The position numbers were made by a program, and so were the translations under genes. A stretch of DNA of 37,586 bases from Chloroflexi bacterium UBA5189. Lineage in GTDB: Bacteria; Chloroflexota; Limnocylindria; Limnocylindrales; CSP1-4. Each line of letters begins with the position of its first letter. The first letter of the stretch is position 1. Under the pieces are notes generated by a model, which searched no databases, had not been told where the DNA came from, and worked only from the letters and a program-made list of their open reading frames with translations. Below are positions 8,169 to 17,092 of this stretch, piece by piece. The stretch lies in assembly GCA_002413045.1 (NCBI GenBank), contig DHWF01000041.1, positions 1 through 37,586 on the forward strand, given 5' to 3'.

Positions 8169-9143
8169 ATGAGCGTCTTCCCCGCCGTCGATCGCGCCGC
8201 TTTGAACGTCGAGGGACCCAGTGCCGGGTCCCGGGAGGCGCGCGGCTCGCTCGCGCTCAAGGCCCTCGCGGCACTGAACGCGGCCGGAGTGGTGCTCGCC
8301 CTGTTCTCGCCGCTGACCCCGGTTGCCACCCTCCTCGTGCTGCTGTTCAACGTCGGAGCCGCGGTCCTTGCCGTCGTGTACGTCGTCGTGGCAATCGGGC
8401 TCGATCGCAACCGACCGTGGGCGATTGCCGCCCTCCGCCCCTTGCTCGTCCTGGTGGCGGTCGTCGGCTGCTGCACGCTCGTCGCGGGCCTCGCCGGCGG
8501 CAGGATCCGGATCCCGTTCGACGTTGCGCTGGCGGTATGGGCGCTCCTGGGCCCCAGTGATGTCAGGCCTGCGCCGAGGCAATCAGCGCGGAGCGTCGGG
8601 CTCGTTGCCGTGGCGGTGCCGATGCTGGCGCTGATGCTGTTCGCCCTGCCGTTGGGCGGCTGGGGCGGCCAGCTCGACGTCCACGAGGCGGACCTGCAGG
8701 CCGCGCTTTCCGTCGATTGCGGCCCGTCGGGCTCCGGGATTCCGGCCGAGGTCAACCTGCGCTATGACTGGTCGTGGCGATCGGCTGCGCTGCTGCCCAG
8801 CGGCACCGACATCGTCGTGGTCGGCTGGACCGGCGCGGACGCCGACGGTCACCCGCTGTATACGATCGGCGACATCCCGCCGAACGAGACGGGGATCTAC
8901 CCGGCGCTCGCGGGCTATCCGAGCACGGACATGGCCAACGCGATCGCGAAGGAGACCACGGCGTCGTTCCGATGGGCGATCGTGGTCGACGAGCAGCAGC
9001 TCCAGCCCGCCCGGATCGACCTGACGCTCAACCGCGCTCCGCATCTCTCCCTGACCGGCCCGCAGTCCATGGTCGTCATGGCGAGCTACATCCACGACGG
9101 CGTGTGGCGGCACGATGCCCAGAAGGTTACGTGCAGCTGGTGA
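8169..9143 (+). CDS. membrane protein of unknown function with extracytoplasmic C-terminal domain
   Basis: 324 residues, no family recognised. Hydrophobic segments at about residues 32-49, 52-77, 87-109, a weaker one at 117-129, and 142-163; the remaining 160 residues are polar and probably lie outside the cell, with a DWSWRSAALLPSGTDIVVVGWTG start and an even beta-rich composition that includes two cysteines (VDCGPSG near its start, VTCSW at the very end) that could pair. Start ATG 8169 chosen because a GACAAT box (8155-8160) lies 8 nt upstream and no earlier start fits. It stands downstream of the EamA gene by 43 nt, in the same direction, and ends convergent to the nucleotidyltransferase gene. 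Confidence 0.7.
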   Translation: MSVFPAVDRAALNVEGPSAGSREARGSLALKALAALNAAGVVLALFSPLTPVATLLVLLFNVGAAVLAVVYVVVAIGLDRNRPWAIAALRPLLVLVAVVGCCTLVAGLAGGRIRIPFDVALAVWALLGPSDVRPAPRQSARSVGLVAVAVPMLALMLFALPLGGWGGQLDVHEADLQAALSVDCGPSGSGIPAEVNLRYDWSWRSAALLPSGTDIVVVGWTGADADGHPLYTIGDIPPNETGIYPALAGYPSTDMANAIAKETTASFRWAIVVDEQQLQPARIDLTLNRAPHLSLTGPQSMVVMASYIHDGVWRHDAQKVTCSW

Positions 9144-9181
9144 GATCCCCCGCGCGGCCGGACGAGCGGCGAGTGCGCCGC

Positions 9182-9886
9182 CTACTCGGCCTCGGCCTGG
9201 TCGTAGGGCGCGAGGGCCGGCCCCTCGATCGGTGAATCCTCGGGGTCGTCGGCCGTGGCCGCGCCCCATTCGTGGCGGTGGCGGGCGGCGGGTTCCGCGG
9301 GGCCCAGGTATGGCGGCAGGGCGGCGCGAGCCACGTCGGCGTCGTGCGTCGCGCCCGGATCGCCGAGCTCGATCAGACGCATCGGCAGCCCGGCGGCGAG
9401 GAGATCCCCGACAATCATGTCCGGCATCCGGTCGCGCGCAACCGCGGCAAGCAGTGAGGCGCTGTCCGTCGGCACCAGCACCGGCCAGCCCGCCTGGCCC
9501 TGGTACGTCGGGCGGAGCATCGTCGAGCGGTCGACGCCATGGGCCTCGATCAGGGACGTGATGGTCTCCGGGCTGACCCAGACCATCCGCGCGGGCCAGA
9601 TGAGCGCACCGTCGACGTCGCGCACCTCGGCCGAGGCGACCTCGATGCCGCGCAGCATCTGGGCCGCCGGGCTGGCCCTCGGCGGCGGGACGGGTTCGGC
9701 GAGGGTCACCGCGGCGCCCGCGAGCGCGGCCGCGACCGTGCCATCCGGATCGAACGAGACGACGACGATGGGGAGCGCACCGCCGGACCAGGCGGCATCC
9801 GCGATCCGCCGCACCCGCGCCTGGCCCTCGACATCGGCGAGCGCGGACTCCGGGCTCGCGGCGAGGACGACGGCGGTAACGGTCAT
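9182..9886 (-). CDS. MobA/MocA-like nucleotidyltransferase
   Basis: 234 residues. The layout matches NTP-transferase-like proteins of the MobA/MocA group, which couple a CTP/GTP to molybdopterin or other acceptors: an N-terminal VTAVVLAAS strand-loop, a short GQARVRRIADAAW helix, a strand LPIVVVSFDP, a QMLRGIEVA segment and GALIWPARMVWVSPETITSLIEAHG followed by LRPTYQGQAGWPVLVP, which matches the 'P.y.G..GhP' acceptor region of MocA proteins. The N-terminal nucleotide loop is degenerate (LAASPESA instead of LAAG.S.RMG), so catalysis is uncertain. The C-terminal 45 residues are acidic and low complexity. It follows the RDD gene by 22 nt on the same strand and is likely co-transcribed. Confidence 0.7.
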   Translation of the reverse strand: MTVTAVVLAASPESALADVEGQARVRRIADAAWSGGALPIVVVSFDPDGTVAAALAGAAVTLAEPVPPPRASPAAQMLRGIEVASAEVRDVDGALIWPARMVWVSPETITSLIEAHGVDRSTMLRPTYQGQAGWPVLVPTDSASLLAAVARDRMPDMIVGDLLAAGLPMRLIELGDPGATHDADVARAALPPYLGPAEPAARHRHEWGAATADDPEDSPIEGPALAPYDQAEAE

Positions 9887-9908
9887 GCCGCGATGCTAGC
9901 CGATGACC

Positions 9909-10643
9909 CTACTGCCCCACGGACTGCCCCACGGTGCTCAGGATGTGGCTGACCTGCGCGCCGAGAAAGATCAGGGCGACGATCGCAAACAGCGCGAGCA
10001 CCACGGGCACGACCAGCGCGAGGATCAGCGCTACCCAGGCGCCCGTGTCCGATTGCCCGACCGGCCGAACGATTGCCGTGTGCGTCAGCTTGTCGTGCAG
10101 GCCCTGGCGACGCGGGTCCGACTGGGCGCTGACGAGCAGGATCAACACCCACAGCAGCACCAGGCCCGACACGACGGTCTGCGCCGATGCGAACAGGAGC
10201 GACGCCGCTGCGCTCCAGCCGGTGAGCACGAACCACCGGACAATGGCGGAGTCGGACGAGATGGGTTGGCCGTCCTCGAGCCGCCCGATCTGGAGCTTGA
10301 AGATACGCATGCCGGGCGTACCACGCGTCGAGCTCCGCCAGCCGAGCGAGAAGTACGCGGCCTGGATGCCGAGGGCCAGCAGGTTGCCGAGCAGCGAGCT
10401 CGAGAAGGCGAGGACCGCGATGAAGACAGGGATGAGCGAGATCAGGATCACGAACAGCCCGTCGAGCAGGTAGGCGGCAGCCCGAGAGACCGTGCCCGCA
10501 TACTCGAGCCCGGTCGTCCCGGGAACGAGGCGCGTTGACGCGGACGCTGCCTGCGGCTCCCACCTGACCGTCGGCTCCGGGATCGCCGCGGGCGGCGGGA
10601 CGGCCACCGGCCCCGCGGCATCGACCGGCCCGTTGTCGACCAC
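9909..10643 (-). CDS. RDD family membrane protein
   Basis: About 244 residues. RDD signatures: RAAAYLLDGLFVILIS (helix 1), GWRSSTRGTPGMRIFKLQI, and DPRRQGLHDKLTHTAIV. Hydrophobic helices lie at roughly residues 60-80, 82-105, 150-170, 172-190, with an additional C-terminal helix (ALILALVVPVVLALFAIVALIF) outside the RDD core, and a proline-rich N-terminal tail before the first helix. RDD proteins are poorly understood; some act in ion or osmolyte transport. The frame extends to ATG 10676, but GGGAGG overlies codons there and is well spaced for the GTG at 10643 (or 10646), which is taken as start. Divergent from typA with 88 nt between. Confidence 0.8.
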   Translation of the reverse strand: MVDNGPVDAAGPVAVPPPAAIPEPTVRWEPQAASASTRLVPGTTGLEYAGTVSRAAAYLLDGLFVILISLIPVFIAVLAFSSSLLGNLLALGIQAAYFSLGWRSSTRGTPGMRIFKLQIGRLEDGQPISSDSAIVRWFVLTGWSAAASLLFASAQTVVSGLVLLWVLILLVSAQSDPRRQGLHDKLTHTAIVRPVGQSDTGAWVALILALVVPVVLALFAIVALIFLGAQVSHILSTVGQSVGQ

Positions 10644-10731
10644 CACGCACCCTCCCAAGTACGAGTCCGATGGCAAGGTAACGCCGCAGTCAGGCGGCCG
10701 TTACACGCCGAGATGCGACAATCGCCGGCCG

Positions 10732-12651
10732 ATGTCCGCCCAACCACCGTCGCCGACCGCTCCGCCCGTCGCCACCGAGGTGCGCGAGCACCTCCGGAAT
10801 CTCGCCATCGTGGCCCATGTCGACCACGGCAAGACCACGCTCGTCGACGCGATGCTCCGGCAGACCGGGGCGTTCCGGGCGAACGAGGCGCTGGTCGACC
10901 GCGTGCTCGATTCGGGCGACCTCGAGCGCGAGAAGGGGATCACGATCCTCGCCAAGCAGACGACGGTCGACTACGACGGCGTCCGCCTGAACATCGTCGA
11001 CACGCCGGGCCACGCGGACTTCGGCGGCGAGGTCGAGCGAAGCCTCCTCATGGTCGACAGCGTGCTCCTGCTCGTGGACGCGGCGGAGGGCCCGCTGCCG
11101 CAGACCCGCTACGTCCTCCAGAAGGCGATGGCCCGCAAGCTGCCCGTCGTCGTTGCGCTCAACAAGATCGATCGAGGCGATGCGCGGCCCGCGGAAGTCC
11201 TCGACGCGGTCTACGAACTGTTCATCGACCTCGGGGCAGACGACGACCAGATCGACTTCCCGGTCCTGTACACGAACGCGAAGGCGGGGACCGCGACACC
11301 GGACCTCGCGATTCCCGGCACGGACCTGCGGCCGCTCTTCGACAAGCTGATCGAGGTCACGCCGCCGCCGCGGTTCGTGCCCGGGCACCCGCTCCAGCTG
11401 CTCGTGACGAACCTCACCGCGAACGAGTACGTCGGCCGGATGGCGGTCGGGCGCATCCGCAACGGGACCATCCGGATGGGCCAGCGCGTCACCGTCGTCC
11501 GTGAAGAGGCCGACGACACCGCCGGCGCTGTCGAACCCGGCCGGACCGTCACGCTCAACGGCAGCGTCACCGCGCTCCAGACCGCGCATGGAATCGAGCG
11601 CGTCGACATCGATGAGGCGGGCCCCGGCGACATCGTGTCGGTCGCGGGGCTGCCGGACGTGACGATCGGGGACACCTTGACGGAGCCGGGGGACCCGCGG
11701 CCGCTGCCGCGGCTCGACGTCGACGCCCCGACGCTGCGGATGACGTTCGGCGTGAACACGTCACCGCTTGCCGGGCGCGAAGGCAAGTACGTGACCTCGC
11801 GCCAGATCAAGGCTCGGCTCGATCGGGAGATCCTGGGCAACGTCTCGATCGAGGTCTACCCGACGGCGTCCGGCGACACGTTCGAGGTCCGCGGCCGCGG
11901 CGAGCTCCAGCTCGCCGTGCTCATCGAGCAGATGCGGCGCGAGGGCTACGAGCTGACCGCCTCGCGGCCGGAGGTGATCCTGCGTGAGACGCGCGACGGG
12001 CTGCAGGAGCCGTACGAGCGGATCACGGTGGACATCCCGCCTGACTACATCGGCGAGGTCCAGGCCGCGCTGGCCGGCCGCAAGGGCCGGCTCGAGCAGA
12101 TGTCGACCGACGCCGACGGCCGCGTCCGGCTCGAGTACGTCCTTCCGGTTCGCGGGCTCATCGGCTATCGCGGCCAGCTGCTCACCGAGACGCGCGGCAC
12201 CGCGCTGCTCCACCAGATCGGCGAGGGCTACGGGCCGTGGGCCGGCGAGGTCACCCACCGCACCGAGGGGGTGCTGGTCAGCGACCGAACCGGCTCCAGC
12301 AACGCCTACGGCCTGTTCAACCTCCAGGAGCGCTCCGAGCTGTTCATCGGTGCGGGCGTCGAGGTCTACGAGGGCATGATCGTCGGCGAGAACGCCCGCT
12401 CCGGCGACATGGACGTGAACCCGGCCAAGGAGAAGAAGCTCACCAACATCCGGACGCACTCCCACGACGAGGCGCTCCGCCTCACGCCACCGCGCCCGCT
12501 CACCCTCGAGGCGGCGCTCGAGTTCATCGCCGAGGACGAGCTGGTCGAGGTCACGCCCCAGTCGATCCGGCTCCGGAAGCGCCTGCTCCTCAAGCACGAG
12601 CGGGAGCGCGAGCGCGGCAAGGCGTTCGAGCGCGCCCAGGCCGAGGCCTAG
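10732..12651 (+). CDS. typA: ribosome-associated GTPase TypA/BipA
   Basis: 639 residues. TypA is a translational GTPase related to EF-G that acts on 50S assembly and stress adaptation. GTPase motifs: G1 AHVDHGKTT (residues 28-36), switch I region with EREKGITI, G3 DTPGHADFGGEV (about 88-99), G4 NKID (about 143). Domains II and III/V follow, ending with the family-specific C-terminal domain containing VLVSDRTGSSNAYGLFNLQERSELF and the conserved tail TNIRTHSHDEALRLTPPRPLTLE. That C-terminal domain distinguishes TypA from EF-G and LepA. Start ATG 10732; a GACAAT lies 9 nt upstream. Confidence 0.97.
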   Translation: MSAQPPSPTAPPVATEVREHLRNLAIVAHVDHGKTTLVDAMLRQTGAFRANEALVDRVLDSGDLEREKGITILAKQTTVDYDGVRLNIVDTPGHADFGGEVERSLLMVDSVLLLVDAAEGPLPQTRYVLQKAMARKLPVVVALNKIDRGDARPAEVLDAVYELFIDLGADDDQIDFPVLYTNAKAGTATPDLAIPGTDLRPLFDKLIEVTPPPRFVPGHPLQLLVTNLTANEYVGRMAVGRIRNGTIRMGQRVTVVREEADDTAGAVEPGRTVTLNGSVTALQTAHGIERVDIDEAGPGDIVSVAGLPDVTIGDTLTEPGDPRPLPRLDVDAPTLRMTFGVNTSPLAGREGKYVTSRQIKARLDREILGNVSIEVYPTASGDTFEVRGRGELQLAVLIEQMRREGYELTASRPEVILRETRDGLQEPYERITVDIPPDYIGEVQAALAGRKGRLEQMSTDADGRVRLEYVLPVRGLIGYRGQLLTETRGTALLHQIGEGYGPWAGEVTHRTEGVLVSDRTGSSNAYGLFNLQERSELFIGAGVEVYEGMIVGENARSGDMDVNPAKEKKLTNIRTHSHDEALRLTPPRPLTLEAALEFIAEDELVEVTPQSIRLRKRLLLKHERERERGKAFERAQAEA

Positions 12652-12657
12652 CCGGAG

Positions 12658-12676
12658 CGGCGCCGCGCGGGCGCCG
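12658..12676. terminator. hairpin between the convergent typA and glycosylase genes
   Basis: CGGCGCC (12658-12664) and GGCGCCG (12670-12676) form a perfect 7-bp all-GC stem with a 5-nt loop, right after the typA stop and immediately before the reverse-strand glycosylase stop. Position and symmetry suit a bidirectional terminator, but there is no T tract on either side. Confidence 0.45.
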
Positions 12677-12678
12677 AG

Positions 12679-13587
12679 TCAGCCGCGGCGGTAGCTGACC
12701 TTTGCCCCCTGTTCGCGGGTCCAGCCCATTCGCAGCAGGACCACCGCCCACATCCGATAGGGCCGCCAGACGTCGGAGATCCGGACGACGTCGGCCGGCG
12801 TGACCGGTTCGAGCCCGTAGAGATCGCGGATGACCGTTCCACCCAGCTCATCGGCTCCAGGGATGCCATCGACGACGCCACAGCCTCGATAGAGGACCGC
12901 GTTGGCCGTGAACGGGCCGACGCCGGGTAGCTCCTGGAGGCGGGCGAGCGCCTCGGCCTCCGGCATCGCGGCAAGCGTTGCGGTGTCGAGCCGGCCATCG
13001 AGTGCGGCGCGGGCGAGGCCGTGCAGTCGGCGGATCTTCTCGTCGTTCAGCCCACGCGCCTCGCGCAGCTCCAGCAGCCGCGCCGGCCGCGGGAAGGCGG
13101 GCACCTCGACGCCCCCGATCGTCGGTCGGTCGCCGAGTCGCTCGGCGAGGTCGCGCTTGATCACCGCGGATTGCTTGCGGGAGATCCGCTGCCCGATGAC
13201 GAACGAGGTCACGGCCTCGTAGGCCGAGTAGAAGCACACCGGCCGGAGGTAGTCGTGCTCGCGCTGGAGGCGGCCCACGATCGGGTCGCGCTCGCCGACC
13301 GCCGGCCAGCCCGTGCCGTCGTGATCGATCGACAGGGACCGCGCCGCCTGGCGCGTCGCCGCGGCGAGCACGTCGCCGCCGGCATCGGACCGGCCGCGGA
13401 TCACGCCGTCCGCGTCCTGCCACAGCTCGATCGCGGCGCTCTCGTCGAGCCCCTCGACCGGAAACGCGAGCGTGATCGAGCCGGGCCCGACACCGCCGCC
13501 GCCGATTCCGGCCGGAAAGCCGCCCGCAAAATCCTGCGCGGCGGCGAGGCTGAATGGGCCGCGCGGCTCGAGCTCGATCGTCGCCAT
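12679..13587 (-). CDS. DNA-3-methyladenine glycosylase II (AlkA-like, HhH-GPD)
   Basis: 302 residues. Removes alkylated bases to start base excision repair. The N-terminal domain (about 1-105) is the AlkA-type beta domain; the HhH-GPD domain follows with VTSFVIGQRISRKQSAVIKRDLA (about 127-149), the helix-hairpin-helix LQELPGVGPFTANAVLYRG (218-235) and the candidate catalytic Asp246 in GIPGADELGG. The C-terminus has DVWRPYRMWAVVLLRMGW, typical of the family. No iron-sulfur cysteine cluster, so it is not an Nth/MutY protein. Ends convergent with typA and is divergent from the acyltransferase gene with 52 nt between the starts. Confidence 0.9.
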   Translation of the reverse strand: MATIELEPRGPFSLAAAQDFAGGFPAGIGGGGVGPGSITLAFPVEGLDESAAIELWQDADGVIRGRSDAGGDVLAAATRQAARSLSIDHDGTGWPAVGERDPIVGRLQREHDYLRPVCFYSAYEAVTSFVIGQRISRKQSAVIKRDLAERLGDRPTIGGVEVPAFPRPARLLELREARGLNDEKIRRLHGLARAALDGRLDTATLAAMPEAEALARLQELPGVGPFTANAVLYRGCGVVDGIPGADELGGTVIRDLYGLEPVTPADVVRISDVWRPYRMWAVVLLRMGWTREQGAKVSYRRG

Positions 13588-13627
13588 CGCCGTCGAGTTT
13601 ACGATCAGTTGGCCCCGGACCCGACCC

Positions 13628-13633
13628 TACAAT
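13628..13633 (+). promoter_or_regulatory. -10 box (TACAAT) of the DUF1624 gene, leaderless spacing
   Basis: TACAAT lies 6 nt upstream of the ATG at 13640, in the 52-nt space between two divergent genes. There is no Shine-Dalgarno sequence, so initiation on a leaderless transcript is likely. Confidence 0.55.
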
Positions 13634-13639
13634 CGCGCG

Positions 13640-14872
13640 ATGTCGTCGGGCGCCGCCACCGCTGCCGCCATGCCCGCACGGTCCGCCGAGGCGCGGACCG
13701 ACTCGATCACGGGCCTCACGCGCCAGGGGAGGGTCCGCGCCTTTGACCTCGCGCGCGGCCTCGCCGTCGTCTTCATGATTGGCGTCCACGTGCTGTGGCA
13801 CTGGGGCGCGCCGGACACGTGGACGACCCCGATCGGCCAGGTCATCAGCTTCCTTGGCGGCCCGACCGCGGCGCCGGTGTTCATGTTCCTGATGGGCGCC
13901 TCGCTGGCGTTCTCGTCGCGGACGTCGTTCCGATCGCTCGCGGTGCGCGGGCTCTGGCTCCTCTGGCTGGGCTACCTGCTGAACTTCCTGCGCGGCGTGA
14001 TCCCGGCCTACCTCGGCCTGTCGACTGGCATCGTGACCGCCGACCAGATCGCGCCGTTCACGCTGCCGTGGCTCGCGACCACCGTGGATGTCCATCACAT
14101 GGCCGGTCTGTCGCTGATTGCGCTCGGTGCGCTCCGCCTCGCCGCCCGACCCAACTGGGTCTGGCTCGTCGTGGCCGGCGTCATCGTCGTCACCGGCCCG
14201 TTCATCCGCGGGCTGAATTTCGGGACGCCGCTGCTGGATGCGCCGCTCACCCCCATCCTCGGCGGCGCGCCGAACGTCTACTACGCCGTCGTGCCGTGGA
14301 TCGGATTCCCGCTGGTCGGCGCGGTGTACGGCTCGCTCGTGGCGCGCGCTCCGGATCGGACTCGCGTCTTCCGCCTCGGTGCTTTGGTCGGCGTGGCGCT
14401 GTGCGCGATCGGGATCGGGCTGTTCGTCGTCAGCCCGCCGTCCTTCGACGTGACCACCTACTGGCGGATGCCGCCCTCGTACTTCGTCGCGATCACGGGG
14501 CTCGTCCTCGTCTGGCTGTATGGGTGTGACCTCGCCGTTCGGTACGTCCGCGAGAATCGCGTCTTCGCCTTCCTGTACGGCTGGAGCAGCCGCGTGATCG
14601 CGATCTATTTCACGCACTGGCTGATCGTCGGCTGGGGCGTCGGGATCTTCGGTTTCCGCGACCAGCCGCTCGCCGGTGCGCTGTTCGGGATCGTGGTCGC
14701 GATCGTCGCGACGGCCCTGCTGTCGCGCTACGCCGTCGGGCTGGAGACGCCGCGTTGGCTGGAGCGCCTTGGACGAGGCGGGAGTTCGGTGGAAGCGCGT
14801 GGACCCGCCGTCGAGTCAGGCCTCCCCACCATCGAACCGGGTGGGCAAGGGGCCGAAGGGCGGACTGCCTGA
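13640..14872 (+). CDS. DUF1624 / heparan-alpha-glucosaminide acetyltransferase-like membrane protein
   Basis: 410 residues with about ten to twelve membrane helices. The N-terminal cytoplasmic tail is followed by RAFDLARGLAVVFMIGVHVLWHWG (about residues 32-55), the signature of membrane acyltransferases of the DUF1624/HGSNAT group in which the VH histidine is the likely catalytic residue; a second conserved patch is FMFLMGASLAFSSR. Such proteins move acyl groups across the membrane onto sugars or other acceptors. The acceptor is unknown here. The C-terminal 40 residues after WLERLGRG are Gly/Glu-rich and probably disordered. Start at 13640 is supported by the -10 box only 6 nt before it. Confidence 0.75.
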   Translation: MSSGAATAAAMPARSAEARTDSITGLTRQGRVRAFDLARGLAVVFMIGVHVLWHWGAPDTWTTPIGQVISFLGGPTAAPVFMFLMGASLAFSSRTSFRSLAVRGLWLLWLGYLLNFLRGVIPAYLGLSTGIVTADQIAPFTLPWLATTVDVHHMAGLSLIALGALRLAARPNWVWLVVAGVIVVTGPFIRGLNFGTPLLDAPLTPILGGAPNVYYAVVPWIGFPLVGAVYGSLVARAPDRTRVFRLGALVGVALCAIGIGLFVVSPPSFDVTTYWRMPPSYFVAITGLVLVWLYGCDLAVRYVRENRVFAFLYGWSSRVIAIYFTHWLIVGWGVGIFGFRDQPLAGALFGIVVAIVATALLSRYAVGLETPRWLERLGRGGSSVEARGPAVESGLPTIEPGGQGAEGRTA

Positions 14873-14912
14873 AAAAATCGACAGACAAGCGGCCCCTGCC
14901 ACCCTACGCCGG

Positions 14913-15566
14913 ATGCCGACGCGACGACGGGCGATTGACACAGGGGCCGCGCGCGGTCGCGCCTCCGTGGCCTACATCGGACGCGAGCTCACCGATGGCA
15001 TCCGCAACCAGGGGTTGTCGTACGCGGCAGTCGGTCGGGATGTCGGGCTGTCCGGCGTGCAGGTAGGTCGTGTCGCACGCGGAATGGCGCCGGACCTGAC
15101 AATCCTGCAGGCGTCCGAGTTGCTGGCGTCGATCGGGCAGGAGCTTTCCATTCGGGCGTACCCGACCGGCCGCCCATTGCGGGACCGCCCGCAGCTTGCC
15201 CTGCTTGATCGGCTCCGGGCGCGCCTCCACTCCTCGCTGGCCTGGCGCTCCGAAGTCCCGGTGACCGGGCCGCCTGATCTCCGGGCGTGGGATGCGGTCA
15301 TCGTCGGGCTCACCTGGCGGAGGCCCATCGAAGCCGAGTCCCGACTGGGCGACGTTCAGGCGCTGGAGCGACGTGTCGCGCTGAAGCAACGCGACGGGAA
15401 CATGGACCAGGTGATCGTGCTCGTTGCCGACACGCGGCACAACAGAACCGTGCTGCGGTCGCTCGGCGCGGCACTCACGGGCCAGTTCCCGTTTCCTGGT
15501 CGGCGGGCGCTGGAGCTCCTTGCCGTCGGCGTTCCTCCGGACGCGAGCTCCGTGATCCTGCTGTAG
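14913..15566 (+). CDS. helix-turn-helix protein of unknown target
   Basis: 217 residues. An N-terminal XRE-like helix-turn-helix is readable as LSYAAVGRDVGLSGVQVGRVARG (about residues 34-56), followed by PDLTILQASELLASIGQELSIRAYP, the layout of small regulators with an HTH and an unknown C-terminal domain; this second half (LAWRSEVPVTGPPDLRAWDAVI...) resembles a nuclease- or restriction-fold-like module often found behind such HTHs, with D/E/K residues at WDAVI, EAESRL and QVIVLVADT, but the assignment is tentative. Lies 40 nt behind the acyltransferase gene. Start ATG 14913 taken because the upstream frame is unlike coding sequence. Confidence 0.7.
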   Translation: MPTRRRAIDTGAARGRASVAYIGRELTDGIRNQGLSYAAVGRDVGLSGVQVGRVARGMAPDLTILQASELLASIGQELSIRAYPTGRPLRDRPQLALLDRLRARLHSSLAWRSEVPVTGPPDLRAWDAVIVGLTWRRPIEAESRLGDVQALERRVALKQRDGNMDQVIVLVADTRHNRTVLRSLGAALTGQFPFPGRRALELLAVGVPPDASSVILL

Positions 15567-15888
15567 GCGCGCCGGACTCCCCGACCATGTGGACGGGCGT
15601 TTCATCCGATGAACGTTCGGAACATCGCCAGCTCAAGAGCGCTGCCGATCGCGTTGTCATCCGTCATCCAATGTCGGATGGTGACCAGCGTTGCCGCCGA
15701 CCCAATCGGAATCGTGCTTCGAGTGACCGAATCCCAACTGCCCCGCACTCGATGCCGTCAGAAATGCTCATCCAACGATGGCCAACGTCGAGACTCGCCG
15801 TCTGACGAAGGATCCCGACATCGGGCGCGTCGACGAATAGCGTTGCGGGTACGACGCGTCTCCCGTGGGGGGCCCTGCGGGCCGCGCC
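15567..15888. other. intergenic stretch, no gene supported
   Basis: About 320 nt with lower GC than the flanks and no reading frame of coding character. It holds a small imperfect hairpin, CATCC (15665-15669) with GGATG (15676-15680), and several ATCCGATG/CATCC-like words, but nothing that could be tied to a known RNA. The right end carries the promoter of the cysteine desulfurase gene. Confidence 0.5.
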
Positions 15889-15894
15889 TACAAT
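15889..15894 (+). promoter_or_regulatory. -10 box (TACAAT) of the cysteine desulfurase gene
   Basis: TACAAT lies 7 nt before the GTG at 15902, the same hexamer and nearly the same spacing as at 13628. No Shine-Dalgarno sequence precedes the GTG. Confidence 0.55.
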
Positions 15895-15901
15895 CTGGCG
15901 C

Positions 15902-17092
15902 GTGCCGATCTACCTCGACCACGCCGCCACGACGCCGCTCCGGCGGGAGGCCCTCGAGGCGATGCTGCCGTATCTCGGGGGCGAGTTCGGCAACCCGAGC
16001 AGCCCGCACTCGTACGGGCGCCGGGCGCGTGCCGCCCTCGACGAGGCGCACGAGCGGATCGGGCGCGCGATCGGGGCGAGCGCGCGCGAGATCGTGCTCA
16101 CGAGTGGCGGCACGGAGGCGCTGAACCTCGCATTGAAGGGCGCCGCGTGGGCGGGCAAGGGCCGCGGCCACCGGATCGTGACGAGCGCGGTCGAGCACCA
16201 CGCGGTGTTGCACGCCCTCCAGAATCTCGAGAAGTTCGGGTTCGAGATCGTCGAGCTGCCGGTCGATCGATACGGCCGGGTGGATCCGGACCACGTGGCA
16301 GCTGCGATCACCGAGCGGACCACGGTCGTCGCGATCCAGCTCGCGAACAACGAGGTCGGGACGCTCCAGCCCGTGGCCGCGATCGGCAAGGTCGTCCGCG
16401 AGAAAGGCCCGAAGGGCTGCCTGTTCCTGGTTGACGCGATTGCCGGCGCGGCGTGGCTCCCGATCGACGTCGAGGCGCTCGGCTGCGACATGCTCGCGCT
16501 CGCCGGCCACAAGCTCGATGGGCCGAAGGGCGTCGGCGCGCTGTACCTGAAGCGCGGGACGCACATCCTCTCCCAGCAGCAGGGCGGCACCCAGGAGCGC
16601 TATCGCCGCGCCGGCACCGAGGATGTCGCCGGGGCGGTCGGGATGGGCGTTGCGTTCGAGCTGGCTGTCGCGGAGCGGGACGCGACGCAGCGGCGGGTCC
16701 GCAAGCTGCGCGACCGCCTCAAGACCGCCGTGCTCGCGGTGGACGGCGTCGAGCTGACCGGGCACCCGCGGGAGCGGCTGCCAAACCTGCTATCGGTCGT
16801 GGTCGGCGACGCGGACGGCTCGTCGATCGTGGTCAAGCTCGATCTCCAGGGCGTCGCCGGCTCGGTTGGATCGGCGTGCACCACCGGCTCGATGGAGCCG
16901 TCGCACGTGCTGACCGCCATGGGCTACCCGGACGACGAGGCGCGCGGCTCGCTGCGCTTGTCCCTCGGCCGCTCGACGACCGACGCCGAGATCGACGCCG
17001 CGATCGAGATCGTGCCCCGGATCCTGCGCGAGGCGCGCGCCGCGACCGCCGTCCTCGCCCGCGATCCGCTCGGCCAGGCGGTCGCGTCGTGA
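15902..17092 (+). CDS. cysteine desulfurase (NifS/IscS family)
   Basis: 396 residues, PLP enzyme that takes sulfur from cysteine as a persulfide for tRNA thiolation or Fe-S clusters. Seen: N-terminal YLDHAATTPLR, the PLP-stacking histidine in SAVEHHAVLH (about 100), the Schiff-base lysine Lys204 in ALAGHKLDGPKG, and the persulfide cysteine Cys326 in VGSACTTGSMEPSHVL on the long mobile loop typical of IscS/NifS group I. Asp178 (PLP pyridine contact) is present in VDAIAGAAW, but the Gln usually three residues on is Ala181. GTG start; the stop overlaps the mnmA start as GTGA, so sulfur donor and tRNA thiolase are translationally coupled. Confidence 0.93.
   Translation: MPIYLDHAATTPLRREALEAMLPYLGGEFGNPSSPHSYGRRARAALDEAHERIGRAIGASAREIVLTSGGTEALNLALKGAAWAGKGRGHRIVTSAVEHHAVLHALQNLEKFGFEIVELPVDRYGRVDPDHVAAAITERTTVVAIQLANNEVGTLQPVAAIGKVVREKGPKGCLFLVDAIAGAAWLPIDVEALGCDMLALAGHKLDGPKGVGALYLKRGTHILSQQQGGTQERYRRAGTEDVAGAVGMGVAFELAVAERDATQRRVRKLRDRLKTAVLAVDGVELTGHPRERLPNLLSVVVGDADGSSIVVKLDLQGVAGSVGSACTTGSMEPSHVLTAMGYPDDEARGSLRLSLGRSTTDAEIDAAIEIVPRILREARAATAVLARDPLGQAVAS

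Noticed and set aside
6935..8755. 606-codon reverse frame over the transporter gene
   Set aside because: Shadow of the aspS end, EamA and the membrane protein genes; Arg/Asp-rich low complexity and no domain.
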